Assembly (NCBI RefSeq): GCF_029223865.1
Contig: NZ_CP119520.1
Location: 6,324,001 to 6,388,000, forward strand
Length of the DNA: 64,000 nucleotides
Direction of reading: 5' to 3'
Source of the DNA: Telluria mixta
GTDB taxonomy: Bacteria > Pseudomonadota > Gammaproteobacteria > Burkholderiales > Burkholderiaceae_D
Both the position numbers and the translations under genes were made by a program. Shown here piece by piece: positions 34,646-44,500 of this stretch. The notes beneath the pieces are model-generated. The model saw only the letters and a program-made list of their open reading frames with translations, ran no database searches and was not told the origin of the DNA. Position 1 is the first letter of the stretch; the number at the start of each line of letters is the position of its first letter.

Positions 34646-35371
34646 TCACAGCTTCATCCATTTCGGGTCCAGGCTCAAGGTGTACAGCGTCAGGGTCAGG
34701 CGCACGTTCGGGTACGCTTCCGCATCCAGCTGCGCCTTGCCCCAGAACAGCTGGGTGGGCAGCGTCTCCAGCGCCTGCATGTAGTCGACCATGTCGAGAT
34801 AGCTGCCGCGCACCGTCAGTTCGACGCCGTGGCGGTACAGCAGGTCGGGGGATTTCAGGACGGGCGGCGGCACCGGTGCGGCTGCGGGCGCGGCAGGTGC
34901 GGGTGTTGGTGCGGGTGCCGACGGAGCCGCCGGCGTCGAGCCGTCCGTCAGGGTCGTCACGGGCAGCGTCTTCAGCGACACGAGCTTCAGGCGCCCGTTC
35001 GCGCGCAGGATCGCTTCCAGCAGCGGCGCGATGCGCTCCGGCGGCACGAGGCCTTTCTGCATCGTGCGCAGTTCCTCGCTCGTGCGCGCCGTCTCGGCCC
35101 GCAGTTCGCCCAGGCGCCGGCGCAGCGGCTCGTTCGGGTCGTTGCCGTAGGCGCGCGCCTTGCCCTCGATGTCGGCCGCGATGCCGCCGATGGTGATGGT
35201 CTGCTGCTGCAGGGTCGAGCGCAGCGCCGCTTGCTTGCGCGACAGCGGCGCAAAGACGAAGGCATTCGCGAGGAACACGAGCACGACGACGGCGGCGCCG
35301 AACGCCATGATGCGCTCGCGCGGCTGCAGCGCTTCCACGCGCGCCGTGAACTGGAGCCAGCGGCGCTTCAT
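34646..35371 (-). CDS. mshJ: MSHA biogenesis protein MshJ (GspM/PilO-like)
   Basis: A 241-residue bitopic protein. A short cytoplasmic start (MKRRWLQFTARVEALQPRER) is followed by one membrane helix (~22-40, FGAAVVVLVFLANAFVF), a coiled-coil stretch (~45-110) and a Pro/Ala linker (~145-170). A ferredoxin-like C-terminal domain completes it (VELTVRGSYLDMVDYMQALE, RLTLTLYTLSLD). This is the PilO/GspM arrangement. Its start overlaps the upstream PilN-like gene by four bases. Confidence 0.87.
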   Translation of the reverse strand: MKRRWLQFTARVEALQPRERIMAFGAAVVVLVFLANAFVFAPLSRKQAALRSTLQQQTITIGGIAADIEGKARAYGNDPNEPLRRRLGELRAETARTSEELRTMQKGLVPPERIAPLLEAILRANGRLKLVSLKTLPVTTLTDGSTPAAPSAPAPTPAPAAPAAAPVPPPVLKSPDLLYRHGVELTVRGSYLDMVDYMQALETLPTQLFWGKAQLDAEAYPNVRLTLTLYTLSLDPKWMKL

Positions 35372-36039
35372 GGCTGGCCTCCGGTGGCAGGCGTCGACGC
35401 CGCACCGGCGGCGGCCGACTGCAGGCTGAATTCGACGTACGGCGCGGGCGCGTCCGTCTCCTTGCCGTCGGCGCCGAGCACCTTGACGGTGGACGCCTGG
35501 CCGATCTGCATGCTGCCCACCGGCTTGCCCTGCAGGACGCGCTCATTGCGCAGGCGCGCGAGGTAGCCCGGCACGAGCGCGGGATCGAGCGCGCGGCCGC
35601 GCACGCCGATCTCCGTGCCGGCGCCGGTGATGGTCACGCCCGTCAGCCACAGGCCGTCGACGCTCTGGCGCGCCAGCGCGCGGAAGTATTCGGCATAGCC
35701 TTCGGTATTGCCCAGGTCACCGCCCTGGATCACGTCGGCCACGCGCCGCAAGGCATCGTGCTCGGCCTGGGCGGCGGCCAGCTCCGCTTCGAGGCGGCCG
35801 TCCTTCGTGCGCGGCGCGAATTCGGCGGTGGCGGCTTCCAGGCGCTTCTGCGCGGCCTGCACCTGCTCCTCGCCGCGCGCGACCTCCGCCTCGAGGCGCG
35901 CCACGCGCACCTTTCCGTACACGCCCGTCGCGACGGCGCACAACACCAGCACACCGAGCGCGCCGGCCATCGCATTGACCGAGAAGATCTTCTTCTGCGG
36001 CTGGAATTGCGGATTGAAGAGGTTGATCTGCTGGCTCAT
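35368..36039 (-). CDS. PilN-like MSHA biogenesis protein (second MshI-type subunit)
   Basis: A 223-residue bitopic protein. MSQQINLFNPQFQPQKKIFS contains the INLF motif by which PilN tails bind PilM. A membrane helix (~24-41) precedes a coiled coil (VARLEAEVARGEEQVQAAQK) and a periplasmic alpha/beta domain (YAEYFRALARQSVDGLWLTG). In Vibrio loci this slot is filled by MshI1/MshI2-type proteins. It overlaps mshI (ATGA) and mshJ by four bases each, with GGAGG upstream. Confidence 0.83.
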   Translation of the reverse strand: MSQQINLFNPQFQPQKKIFSVNAMAGALGVLVLCAVATGVYGKVRVARLEAEVARGEEQVQAAQKRLEAATAEFAPRTKDGRLEAELAAAQAEHDALRRVADVIQGGDLGNTEGYAEYFRALARQSVDGLWLTGVTITGAGTEIGVRGRALDPALVPGYLARLRNERVLQGKPVGSMQIGQASTVKVLGADGKETDAPAPYVEFSLQSAAAGAASTPATGGQP

Positions 36040-36983
36040 GCCGCGCCCTCCTCCATGCGCAGCGCGGCGCCGATGGGCACGAAGAAGCGCTGCTGGCGGC
36101 CCGGGTCGGCCAGGTCCGGCACGCGTTCGAGGTCGAGCACGTTGGCCAGGTCGAGCGTCTCGACGCGCGTGTACAGGTTGCTCGACAGGTATTCGTCCAG
36201 GCCCGTGGCGCCGGTCGGCGCCAGCACGAGCTTGGCCACGCTGATGAACGAGAACTGGCGCTCGAAGTTGTCGAGGGAACGCTGCAGCTCCAGCGTGATC
36301 TTGTCGAAGGCCTGGTGCTTGCGGTCGTGGTCGTCCTCCAGCAGCAGGGCCAGCGTGACGTCGATACGGCGCGACAGATACAGTTCGCCGCGCCACGACA
36401 CGGTCAGCAGGCCGCCGTCCTCGCCGAACGACAGCAGCGCGATGCCGCGGCCCTCCGGCTCCAGCAGCGCCGACACGTTACGCTGGGCCATCTCGGGGAT
36501 GTCGATCACGCGCAGTTTCACCTTGGCCGCATTGAACATCTTCTGGCGCGCGGACACGACGCTGTTGCGTGCCGCGATCGCGAACACGCTCTGCTGCGGA
36601 CGCACGACGGCATTCGGGTCGAGGGGGACGTCGAGCACGTCGAACGTCGCGTCGTCGATGGGAAAATCGAGGATGTCCTTGAGGCGCCAGCGCATGGCGC
36701 TTTTCAGTTCCTCGCGCGGGACGTTCGGCGATTCGACCGACATGAACTGGTAATCGCCGCCGGCCAGCACCGTCGTGCAGCGGTAGCTCGCGCTGTGGAT
36801 TTCCTTCGCGGCCTTTTCGAGGCTGTCCGCGGACGGGGTGCCGGGGAAGAAGGTGGCCTGCGTCACGGCAGGCTTCGCGCCCTCGCCCGCGCCACGGCGC
36901 ACGCTGGCCGCCGCGATCCCGTCGCGCTGCGGCACCATGGCCAGCCAGGCTGCATTGTTCTGTGCTTTACTGAAAAAACCCAT
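36036..36983 (-). CDS. mshI: MSHA biogenesis protein MshI (PilM-like, actin-fold)
   Basis: A 315-residue cytoplasmic protein of the PilM/GspL actin-like fold. VAVDG-type strands are seen at RDGIAAASVRRG and FAIAARNSVVSARQKMFNAA. The rest of the platform-protein landmarks are VKLRVIDIPEMAQRNVSALL, IALLSFGEDGGLLTVSWRGE and LVLAPTGATGLDEYLSSNL. It heads the second msh transcript, with its own predicted promoter, and is coupled to the PilN-like gene. Confidence 0.85.
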   Translation of the reverse strand: MGFFSKAQNNAAWLAMVPQRDGIAAASVRRGAGEGAKPAVTQATFFPGTPSADSLEKAAKEIHSASYRCTTVLAGGDYQFMSVESPNVPREELKSAMRWRLKDILDFPIDDATFDVLDVPLDPNAVVRPQQSVFAIAARNSVVSARQKMFNAAKVKLRVIDIPEMAQRNVSALLEPEGRGIALLSFGEDGGLLTVSWRGELYLSRRIDVTLALLLEDDHDRKHQAFDKITLELQRSLDNFERQFSFISVAKLVLAPTGATGLDEYLSSNLYTRVETLDLANVLDLERVPDLADPGRQQRFFVPIGAALRMEEGAA

Positions 36984-37035
36984 GCGTGGCGATGGTTATC
37001 CGTGACTTGGTCGAGATACGTACGATAGAGGCTTG

Positions 37036-37041
37036 ATTATA
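37036..37041 (-). promoter_or_regulatory. consensus -10 box (TATAAT) upstream of mshI
   Basis: TATAAT on the minus strand lies 53 bases before the mshI start in an AT-rich patch that contrasts with the surrounding DNA. No clear -35 hexamer was seen, though the patch extends upstream to ~37100. With the mshA terminator it suggests mshI-N is a separate transcript. Confidence 0.45.
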
Positions 37042-37157
37042 TTCAAGTGGTAGGAAATTCCGATACCAAATTTTTACTCTGAGAGAATATATTCGGTTTT
37101 CCGTACGGAACTACTAATGGGTGTGGTCAATACGCCGCATCGGGCCCGTAAACGACA

Positions 37158-37183
37158 ATCGGGACCGCGAATACGGTCCCGAT
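37158..37183 (-). terminator. Rho-independent-like terminator downstream of mshA
   Basis: A perfect 10-base stem ATCGGGACCG / CGGTCCCGAT with a 6-base loop begins 19 bases after the pilin stop codon. On the minus strand the downstream bases are moderately T-rich (TGTCGTTT). It could reduce read-through so that pilin mRNA exceeds mshI-N mRNA. Confidence 0.65.
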
Positions 37184-37201
37184 GGAATGAAGCGAAAAAG
37201 A

Positions 37202-37720
37202 TCAGTTGCAGTTGTCGGCGGTCGCAGTCCCCGGCACGGTCAACGTCGGCGGCGTCGATGCCACAGCCTTATAAAGGATGTAGCACTTGGCTGCGCTCGC
37301 GGTGCCAACAAGACTTGCGGGCACAATTGCCATCTCATCGTCCGCGACGGTAGGCACGTTCGTACCGGCATCGGCTTTCACATAAGTCTTGTAATCGGTC
37401 GCGGCAAGGCCAGCGGCGAGTGCCGTCGCAGGTTCAGCCTTCGGATATCCACCCGTTTGGAAATTGATCTCCTGGTCTTCCAGCTTGACTTTACCTGCGC
37501 TTGCAACGGTCGGGCTGGCCAGCCACTTGCCGTGCGCCATCGCGGCGGTAGCGTTCAATGCACCCTTCGCAGCCTGCAGGCTGGCCAGGCGTGCATCGCC
37601 GCCGAGGCTCGCAAACTTCGGCAGTGCGGTCGCAGCCAGAATGCCCAGAATAACGATCACGACGATCAATTCGATCAAGGTGAAGCCGCCCTGTGCATTG
37701 TTCTTGATACTTACTTTCAT
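37202..37720 (-). CDS. mshA: MSHA-type major pilin
   Basis: A 172-residue type IV prepilin. The short leader ends in a Gly-Gly / Phe cleavage site (KNNAQGG^FTLIELIVVIVI), with Glu5 of the mature protein and an unbroken hydrophobic helix ending ILAATALPKF. The globular part has a Cys pair (KCYILYK and TADNC near the end) forming the usual C-terminal loop. GGAGAGAGC precedes the ATG. It lies between the prepilin-like gene and mshI, unlike Vibrio, where mshA is in a separate operon. Confidence 0.92.
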   Translation of the reverse strand: MKVSIKNNAQGGFTLIELIVVIVILGILAATALPKFASLGGDARLASLQAAKGALNATAAMAHGKWLASPTVASAGKVKLEDQEINFQTGGYPKAEPATALAAGLAATDYKTYVKADAGTNVPTVADDEMAIVPASLVGTASAAKCYILYKAVASTPPTLTVPGTATADNCN

Positions 37721-37766
37721 GCTCTCTCCGATTTAGGTGCGGCGTTCCCGGCCGCGTGGGTTTTGA

Positions 37767-38252
37767 TTAACGACCGCCTTGCACACCAACTTCATTCAAT
37801 GCAAGGCTCATCATTTGTTTCCCTGCGTCAGCAGGAGTTCGAGTTAATTCTACCTTGAACGTAGGCAATTCGGATTTGCCTGAGGCAAATCTTTCCCGTT
37901 CTGAGGTGAGATAGACAAGGGTTTTGTCGCGTAAGTTAAACACCCACCCGTTTCGTGCCACACGGCCCGGCTCGGCGAGTGCGAATTCGCCAAGATAATC
38001 GGCCGGCGGCCGGGCGAGCAGGCGCATCGGGTTCTGCCCGGCGAGCGTCGCGGCTGTTTCGGGATGGCGCGCCGCCTCGACCTGCAGTGCCGTGCGCAGC
38101 GCGGCCACGGTCTGGCGCGCCGCCGCTTCCTCGGCCGCGCGGCGGTAGCCGTCCATGCGGTGCAGCAGGATAGTGGAAAGCGCCGCCGTGATGGCGACGA
38201 CGATCGCGAATTCGTACCGCGTGAAACCGCCTGTTTTTTTGACACGAATCAT
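37767..38252 (-). CDS. prepilin-like protein in the mshF position
   Basis: A 161-residue protein. MIRVKKTGG^FTRYEFAIVV is a class III-type prepilin leader with Gly-1, Phe+1 and Glu+5 kept. The +2 to +4 positions (T-R-Y) put an Arg in the helix where pilins normally have Leu/Ile. The helix ends with Arg33 and continues as an amphipathic helix (HRMDGYRRAAEEAAARQTVA). A small C-terminal domain follows (WVFNLRDKTLVYLTSERE). It is co-oriented 11 bases after mshG and 46 bases before mshA. It is probably a minor pilin or pseudopilin. Confidence 0.78.
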   Translation of the reverse strand: MIRVKKTGGFTRYEFAIVVAITAALSTILLHRMDGYRRAAEEAAARQTVAALRTALQVEAARHPETAATLAGQNPMRLLARPPADYLGEFALAEPGRVARNGWVFNLRDKTLVYLTSERERFASGKSELPTFKVELTRTPADAGKQMMSLALNEVGVQGGR

Positions 38253-38263
38253 CGGATGCCTCG

Positions 38264-39511
38264 TCAATGATGCAGGGCTGCCTTGCCCAGGTCCCAGATC
38301 GGCAGGAAGATGCCCAGCGCCAGCACGAGCACCATCGCACCCAGGAAGGTGATCAGGATCGGCTCGATCTGGCTGGACAGCGTCTTGAGTTCGTAATCGA
38401 CCTCGCGCTCGTACATTTGCGCGATCTCGTCCATCAGGTCGTCGAGCGAACCGGATTCCTCGCCCACGGCGACCATCTGCAGCACGATCGGCGTGAACAC
38501 CTGGGCGTTGGTCGCCGTACGCAGGATGCTTTCGCCGCGCTCGACGCCGTCGCGCATCTGGTCCAGGCGCATGGTCAGATAGGCATTGTCGGCCGTCTGC
38601 GCAACGACCGAGAGAGCTTGCACGATCGGCACGCCGCTGCGGATCGACAGCGCGAAGCTGCGCGCGAAGCGGGCCATCGTGGCCTTGTGGATGATCTTGC
38701 CGGCGACGGGGAAGCGCAGCTTGTAGCGGTCCCACGTCAGACGCCCCGACGTCGTGCGCGTCCAGGCGCGGAAGCCGAAGAACGCTGCCACCGCCGCGCC
38801 GAGCATCACGGGCCAGTAGTCGACCGTAAAACGCGACGTCGCGATCAGGATGCGCGTCATCAGCGGCAGCTCCGCGTGGAAGCTGTTGAAGACTTTTTCG
38901 AACTGCGGGATCACGAACACGTTCACGACGACCATCGCCGCGATCATCGCGATGATGACGAACGTGGGGTAGCGCATGGCGGTCTTGACGCGCTCGCGCA
39001 TGTCGCGGTCGAATTCCAGGTGGTCGAACAGGCGCAGGAAGACTTCTTCCAGGCGGCCTGTCATCTCGCCCACGCGCACCATCGACAGGTAGAACGGTGT
39101 GAAGCATTCCGTGTGGCGGCGCATCGCCGTCGACAGTTCGCGGCCCGAGTCCAGCGATTCGCGCAGGTCCTGGATCACGCGCGCGAAGCTTTTATTGGTC
39201 GCCGATTCCTGCAGGCCGGCCAGGCCGCGCATGATCGGCACGCCGGATTTCAGCAGCGTGTAGATCTGGCGGCTGAACAGCTGGACGTCGATCGACGTGA
39301 CCTTCTTGCGCGTCAGGCGTTCCCACAGGCTGTCGTTCGCGCCGGCGGCGTTGCCCGGCGTCGTCGCCTTGCGGGTGGTCGGGGTGATGTCGAGCGGCGT
39401 GACGCCGGTGCCGAACAGCTGGTCGGCCACCGCGCTGCTGTCGGCGCCTTCCAGCACCCCCTGCATCAATTCGCCGCGTGCGTTGCGGCCTTTGTAGGCA
39501 AAGAACGGCAT
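38264..39511 (-). CDS. mshG: MSHA platform protein MshG (GspF/PilC family)
   Basis: A 415-residue polytopic inner-membrane protein. MPFFAYKGRNARGELMQGVL is the family opening, and there are two GspF repeats (~75-200 and ~280-405). SIDVQLFSRQIYTLLKSGVP, LSMVRVGEMTGRLEEVFLRL and MVAVGEESGSLDDLMDEIAQ are the conserved blocks. Membrane helices are near 175, 222 and 385. It follows mshE by nine bases. Confidence 0.93.
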   Translation of the reverse strand: MPFFAYKGRNARGELMQGVLEGADSSAVADQLFGTGVTPLDITPTTRKATTPGNAAGANDSLWERLTRKKVTSIDVQLFSRQIYTLLKSGVPIMRGLAGLQESATNKSFARVIQDLRESLDSGRELSTAMRRHTECFTPFYLSMVRVGEMTGRLEEVFLRLFDHLEFDRDMRERVKTAMRYPTFVIIAMIAAMVVVNVFVIPQFEKVFNSFHAELPLMTRILIATSRFTVDYWPVMLGAAVAAFFGFRAWTRTTSGRLTWDRYKLRFPVAGKIIHKATMARFARSFALSIRSGVPIVQALSVVAQTADNAYLTMRLDQMRDGVERGESILRTATNAQVFTPIVLQMVAVGEESGSLDDLMDEIAQMYEREVDYELKTLSSQIEPILITFLGAMVLVLALGIFLPIWDLGKAALHH

Positions 39512-39520
39512 AGACGCTTA

Positions 39521-41227
39521 TCAGTCTTCCATCTGGTTGCTGATGCGCATGGCTTCCGCCACCGTCGTGCGGCCCTGGATCGCGAGGCGTACGCCGCTGC
39601 GGCGCAGCGTCTCGCCGCGCATCTCGGCATGTGCCACCTTCAGGAAGTGCGACGGGTCCGGGTGGTTCGCGGCCTCGTTCACGGCGCGCGTCATCTCCAG
39701 CAGTTCATACACGCCGGTCCGGCCGCGGTAGCCCGTGCCGTTGCAGTGCGAGCAGCCACGCCCGTGGAAGAACGGCACCGTTTCGGCGCGGTCGCCCAGT
39801 TCGGCGCGCAGCCAGGCGCGTTCCGGCGCCGGCAGCTGGTACGGTTCGGAGCAGCTTTCGCAGATCACGCGTACGAGACGCTGCGCCAGCACGGCCTGCA
39901 GCGACCCGCTCACCATGTAGCGCGGCACGCCCATGTCCATCAGGCGCAGCGGCGTGGAGGCGGCATCGTTCGTGTGCAGGGTCGACAACACAAGGTGGCC
40001 AGTCATGGCGGCACGCAGGCCGATCTGCGCCGTCTCCTGGTCGCGCATCTCGCCGACGAGCACGATGTCCGGGTCCTGGCGCAGGGCGGAACGCAGCACG
40101 CGCGCGAAATTCAGCTCGATCTTGTCGTTGACCTGCACCTGGTTGATGCCGGACAGCCGGTATTCGATCGGGTCCTCGACCGTGATGAGTTTCTTCTCGA
40201 CGGAATTCAGCTCGGCCAGGGCGCTGTACAGCGTGGTCGTCTTGCCGGAACCCGTCGGCCCCGTCACGAGCACGAGGCCGTTCGGACGCTGGACGATGGC
40301 GCGGAAGCGTTCCACCAATGCGGCCGGCATGCCGATCGCATCCAGGCGCAGGTTCATGCCCACCTGGCTCAGCAGACGCATGACGACGGATTCGCCGTAC
40401 TGCGTCGGCATCGTCGAGATACGGACGTCGATGCGCTGGCCGCGCACCTTGACGGCGAAGCGGCCGTCCTGCGGAAGGCGCTTTTCCGAGATATCCAGGT
40501 CCGCCATCAGCTTCAGGCGCAGCGCCAGCGGCGTCGCGATCTTGATGTCGGCTTCCGTCTGCAGGTGCAGCACGCCGTCGATGCGGAAGCGGATCTGCAG
40601 GCGGCCGTCCTGCGGCTCGATGTGGATGTCGGACGCGCGCACCTGGGCCGCGTCGTCGAACACCGACTGCAGCAGTTTCACCACCGGCGCTTCTTCGATG
40701 CCGGAGTTCGCGGACAGCGCGTTGAAGTCGACGGAATTGGTGTCGCCGAGATCCTGTTCGAGCTCGCGCGCCAGGCCCGTGATCTCGCCCGTGCGGCGGT
40801 AGATGCGGTCGATGGCCTGCAGCACTTCCGTCTCGTTGACGACGGCCAGCTCGACGCCCTTCTTCAGAAGGCGCGCGATCTCGTCGTAGGCAAAGAGGTC
40901 GGTCGGGTCGGAGACACCGACCAGCATCGTCTCGCCGCGGTCTTCCAGCACCAGCGCGCGGAAGCGGCGCGCCTGCGTTTCCGGCAGCAGGCGGACGACG
41001 TCCTGGTTGATGTTGTAGAACTTGAGGTTGAGGTAGGGGATGCCCAGCTGGCGCGCGAGGGCGCCCGAGATCTGCTCTTCCGTGACGAAGCCGCTCTCGA
41101 CGAACACACGGCCGAGCTTGCGGCCCGTGCGCTTCTGGTCGGCAAGCGCCTGGTTCAGCTGGTCTTCCGACAGCAGCTTTTGTTGCACCAGGATTTCACC
41201 AAGTCGGACTTTTTCGGGCCGGGCCAT
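39521..41227 (-). CDS. mshE: MSHA extension ATPase MshE (GspE/PilB family) with c-di-GMP-binding MshEN domain
   Basis: A 568-residue hexameric ATPase that drives pilus extension. Two tandem MshEN-type motifs sit at the N-terminus with a 29-residue period: RLGEILVQQKLLSEDQLNQA (from residue 8) and KLGRVFVESGFVTEEQISGA (from 37), each ending with a conserved Gln (31 and 60). The catalytic part has Walker A GPTGSGKTT, Asp box ITVEDPIEY, Walker B ALRQDPDIVLVGEMRDQET, a His box and a tetracysteine zinc site (CESC, CSHC). It is the first gene of the locus, divergent from the sensor kinase. Confidence 0.94.
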   Translation of the reverse strand: MARPEKVRLGEILVQQKLLSEDQLNQALADQKRTGRKLGRVFVESGFVTEEQISGALARQLGIPYLNLKFYNINQDVVRLLPETQARRFRALVLEDRGETMLVGVSDPTDLFAYDEIARLLKKGVELAVVNETEVLQAIDRIYRRTGEITGLARELEQDLGDTNSVDFNALSANSGIEEAPVVKLLQSVFDDAAQVRASDIHIEPQDGRLQIRFRIDGVLHLQTEADIKIATPLALRLKLMADLDISEKRLPQDGRFAVKVRGQRIDVRISTMPTQYGESVVMRLLSQVGMNLRLDAIGMPAALVERFRAIVQRPNGLVLVTGPTGSGKTTTLYSALAELNSVEKKLITVEDPIEYRLSGINQVQVNDKIELNFARVLRSALRQDPDIVLVGEMRDQETAQIGLRAAMTGHLVLSTLHTNDAASTPLRLMDMGVPRYMVSGSLQAVLAQRLVRVICESCSEPYQLPAPERAWLRAELGDRAETVPFFHGRGCSHCNGTGYRGRTGVYELLEMTRAVNEAANHPDPSHFLKVAHAEMRGETLRRSGVRLAIQGRTTVAEAMRISNQMED

Positions 41228-41380
41228 ACCACCTCTTCGATCAATGTAGGACTAGTCCTTCATTGTATGCCAGAGGAACGAAAAATTAACCTAGAGAATG
41301 ACTTTACGTAAGGCAAAACGTATCGTCCGCGCGACTTCATGTCACTCCTGCATGCCAGCCGAGAAACAAATGTTGCCAAG

Positions 41381-41487
41381 ATTCGGGGTCAGGTCCATTT
41401 TCTCGCCAGTCGCCGACGTTAAATCTTCGATAAAACAGGTACTTGCGATTGCCGGGCCGAGCCAAAATGTGCTCTGACCCCGAATTT
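41381..41487. mobile_element. MITE-like element 2 in the mshE/sensor-kinase divergent region
   Basis: About 107 bases. The left end ATTCGGGGTCAGGTCCATTT and the inverted right end (AAAATGTGCTCTGACCCCGA at 41464-41483, then ATTT) share the ATTCGGGGTCAG core and outer bases with element 1 at 27637-27794. The interior differs from element 1 and has no gene. Together with 41228-41380 and 41488-41556 it makes up the 329-base gene-free divergent region. I saw no strong sigma70 promoter there. Confidence 0.6.
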
Positions 41488-41556
41488 ACACGAGGTGGCT
41501 GCTGGGCTACCATGCTCGCAAGGCGCCTCGGCTGCGCACACTCCGCGGAGCTTGAA

Positions 41557-44500
41557 GTGCAGTTGTTACAACGTCATACCCTCCCTTCCATCCGGCACAA
41601 GCTCGTGACGCTCGTGCTGGCGTGCGCCCTGCCGATCCTGATCGGGTACTTCGTGTTCGCCACCGACGCCGACCAGCGCGAGCGGGCCCACGTCGCCGAG
41701 GATGCGGAGATGATCGCGCGCGCGCTGGCAGCGGCCGTCGACCGCGACCTCGCCAACGGCGAAACGGCCGCCCGCACCCTGGCCAACCAGGCGAATCTCG
41801 CCCACGGCGACCTGGCCGCTTTCCACGTGGCCGCGCGCCGGCTGCTCAGGCCCGAATTCCCCGCCTACGCTGTCGCGGTCAGCGCGCCGGACGGCAAAGT
41901 CCTCCTCGACACGCGCCACGCCCTCGGCAGCGTCCTCCCGGCGCGCGGCAACGAGGCCGATATCCGCACCGTCTTCGCCAGCGGCGACGCCGTCACGTCC
42001 GGCCTGCACCGGGGCGACACCACGCAGCCGTGGGTGATCTCGATTACCGTGCCGGTCTGGCGCGAGGGCAAGGTCGCGTATGCGGTGACGGTCGAACTGC
42101 GCCCGCGCCGCCTGCAGGAACTGCTGGCCAGCCAGAATCTGCCGCCGCACTGGAGCGCGATCGTGTTCGACAACAACCGCCGGCTGGTCGCCTACCGCGG
42201 CCACGTGCCGCACGGGATCGGCGACAGCATGCATCCGGAGCTGGCCAAGGCGGTGGCCCGGCGCCCGGTCGGCATCGTCGAGCTGACGGCGCACGGTCCG
42301 CAAACCATGTACTCGGCCTATGCCCGCACGCTGGGGCACGACTGGGCCGTGGCGATCGGCTTCCCGCGCCACGCCGCGCGCGAGATCCTCGGTCCCGATC
42401 CCGGCACGACGCTCGCCTGGATCGCCGTCATGCTGGCCATCAGCCTGGGCCTTGCCTGGCGCATCGGCGACTCGATCGCTCGCTCGGTGCGCGCCCTGAC
42501 CGAACCGGCGGCCGCCCTCGGCCGGGGCGAGGCGCTCGTGATCCCGCCGCTGGCGATCCGCGAGGCGGCCACCGTCGCGCGCGCGCTCGGCAAGGTCGAA
42601 GGCGAGCTCCAACAGTACCGCGCCGGCCTGGAATCGCTCGTGGCCGAGCGCACCAACGAGCTGCAGCGCTCCTCGGCCATGCTGGCCACCGTGTACGCGA
42701 CGGCGCCGGTGGGCCTCGCATTCCTCGACCGCAGCCTGAAGGTCGTGATGATCAACGACTACCTCGCGGCCGTGAACGCGCTGCCCGCTGCCGCCCACAT
42801 CGGCCGCACCCTGCCCGACCTGCTGGGCGAGCGCGGCATCCACATCGAACGGCCCTACCGCCAGGTGCTGACGACGGGCCGCCCGCTGATCGACGTGGAG
42901 GACAGCGGCGAGTCGCCGGCGGAACCGGGCACCATGCGCCACTGGATCTGCAGCTACTACCCCGTGTACGGGCCGGACCGCGACCTGGTCGGCATCAACG
43001 CCGTCGTCCTGGACATCACGGAGCGCAAGCGCCAGGAACAGCGCAACCGCGACAACGAGGTGATGTTCCGCGCACTGTTCGAAGGCTCGGGCGACGCCCA
43101 CGTGCTGATCGCCTACGGCGCCGGCTTCATCAGCGCAAACCAGGCGGCGGTCGACCTGTTCGGCTGCGCGGGCGCCGACGAATTCCTCGCGATGGCCCCG
43201 GCCAGCAGCTCGCCCGAATTCCAGCCGAACGGCCGCCGCTCGGACGAGTTGTGGCACGAGGCGATGCGCCGCACGCTCGACACGGGCGGCAACCGCTTCG
43301 AGTGGATCTATCGCCGCCGCGACGGCACCCAGTTCCACGCCGACGTGCTGCTCAACAGCGTGGACATCGGCGGCCGCGGCATCGTCCAGGGCACCATCCG
43401 CGACATCACGGCCCGCGTGGAAACGGCCGCCGCACTGCGCGCCGCGAGCCGCCGGCTGGAAGAGAGCGAACGCATGATCCGCACCGTGACGGACCACCTG
43501 CCCGCGCTCGTCGGCTACTGGGATGCGGACATGCGCTGCCGCTTCGCCAACAAGCCCTACCTCGACTGGCTCGAACGCGACGCCGCCGACGTGATCGGCC
43601 ACACTTTGGTCGAACTCATCGACGAGGACCAGATCCGCGACGTGATGCCGCACCTGGAGGCCGTGCTGCGCGGCGAGCGCCAGTTCTTCGAGCGCCGGCT
43701 GCACCGCAAGGGCTCCGGCAAGGTGATCCAGGCATGGGGCAGCTACATCCCGGACTTCGACGCCGACGGCCGCGTCCAGGGTTTTTATATGCTCCACGCG
43801 GACATCACGGAACTGAAGCGCACGCAGTCGCGCCTGGAGGAAGCGCTGCGCGCGGCCCAGGCGGCCAGCAGCGCCAAGGGCGAGTTCCTCGCCAACATGA
43901 GCCACGAAATCCGCACGCCGATGAACGCCATCATCGGCCTCGCGCGCCTGCTCGAGGAGGCCGACCTGGGCCGGCGCGAGCGGGGCTACGTGGCGCGCAT
44001 GCAGATGGCCGCGAAATCGCTGCTGTCGATGCTGAACGACGTGCTCGATTACTCGAAGGTGGAAGCGGGCCAGCTCGTGCTGGAACAGACGCCGTTCGCG
44101 CTGGACGACGTCCTGGCCAGCATCGCCGCGATGTCCGCCACGAGCGCGTGGAACAAGGGCATCGAACCCGTATTCGCCGTCCACCCGGACGTGCCGGCGC
44201 GTCTCGTGGGCGACCCGATGCGCCTCGGGCAGGTGCTGCTCAACCTCGTCAGCAACGCCACCAAGTTCACGGAGCGGGGCGAAGTCGTGCTGGCCATCGA
44301 ACCGGCGGGCCAGGACGGCGACCACCTGGCGCTGGCGTTCACCGTGCGCGACACCGGCATCGGCATCCCGCCCGAGCAGCAGCAGCGCATGTTCGAAGCC
44401 TTCTCGCAGGCCGACACGTCCACGAGCCGCAAGTACGGCGGCACGGGCCTGGGGCTCGCGATCAGCCGCCGCCTCGTGCGCCTGATGGGCGGCGACCTGC

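Noticed and set aside
30441..34784. A 1,447-codon open frame on the plus strand across the msh genes
   Set aside because: It is antisense to mshN-K, Arg/His/Gln-rich with no domain, and typical of high-GC shadow frames; the minus-strand genes have clear families.
38267..41311. A 1,014-codon plus-strand open frame over mshG and mshE
   Set aside because: It is a shadow of two well-conserved genes, with no ribosome-binding site or domain.
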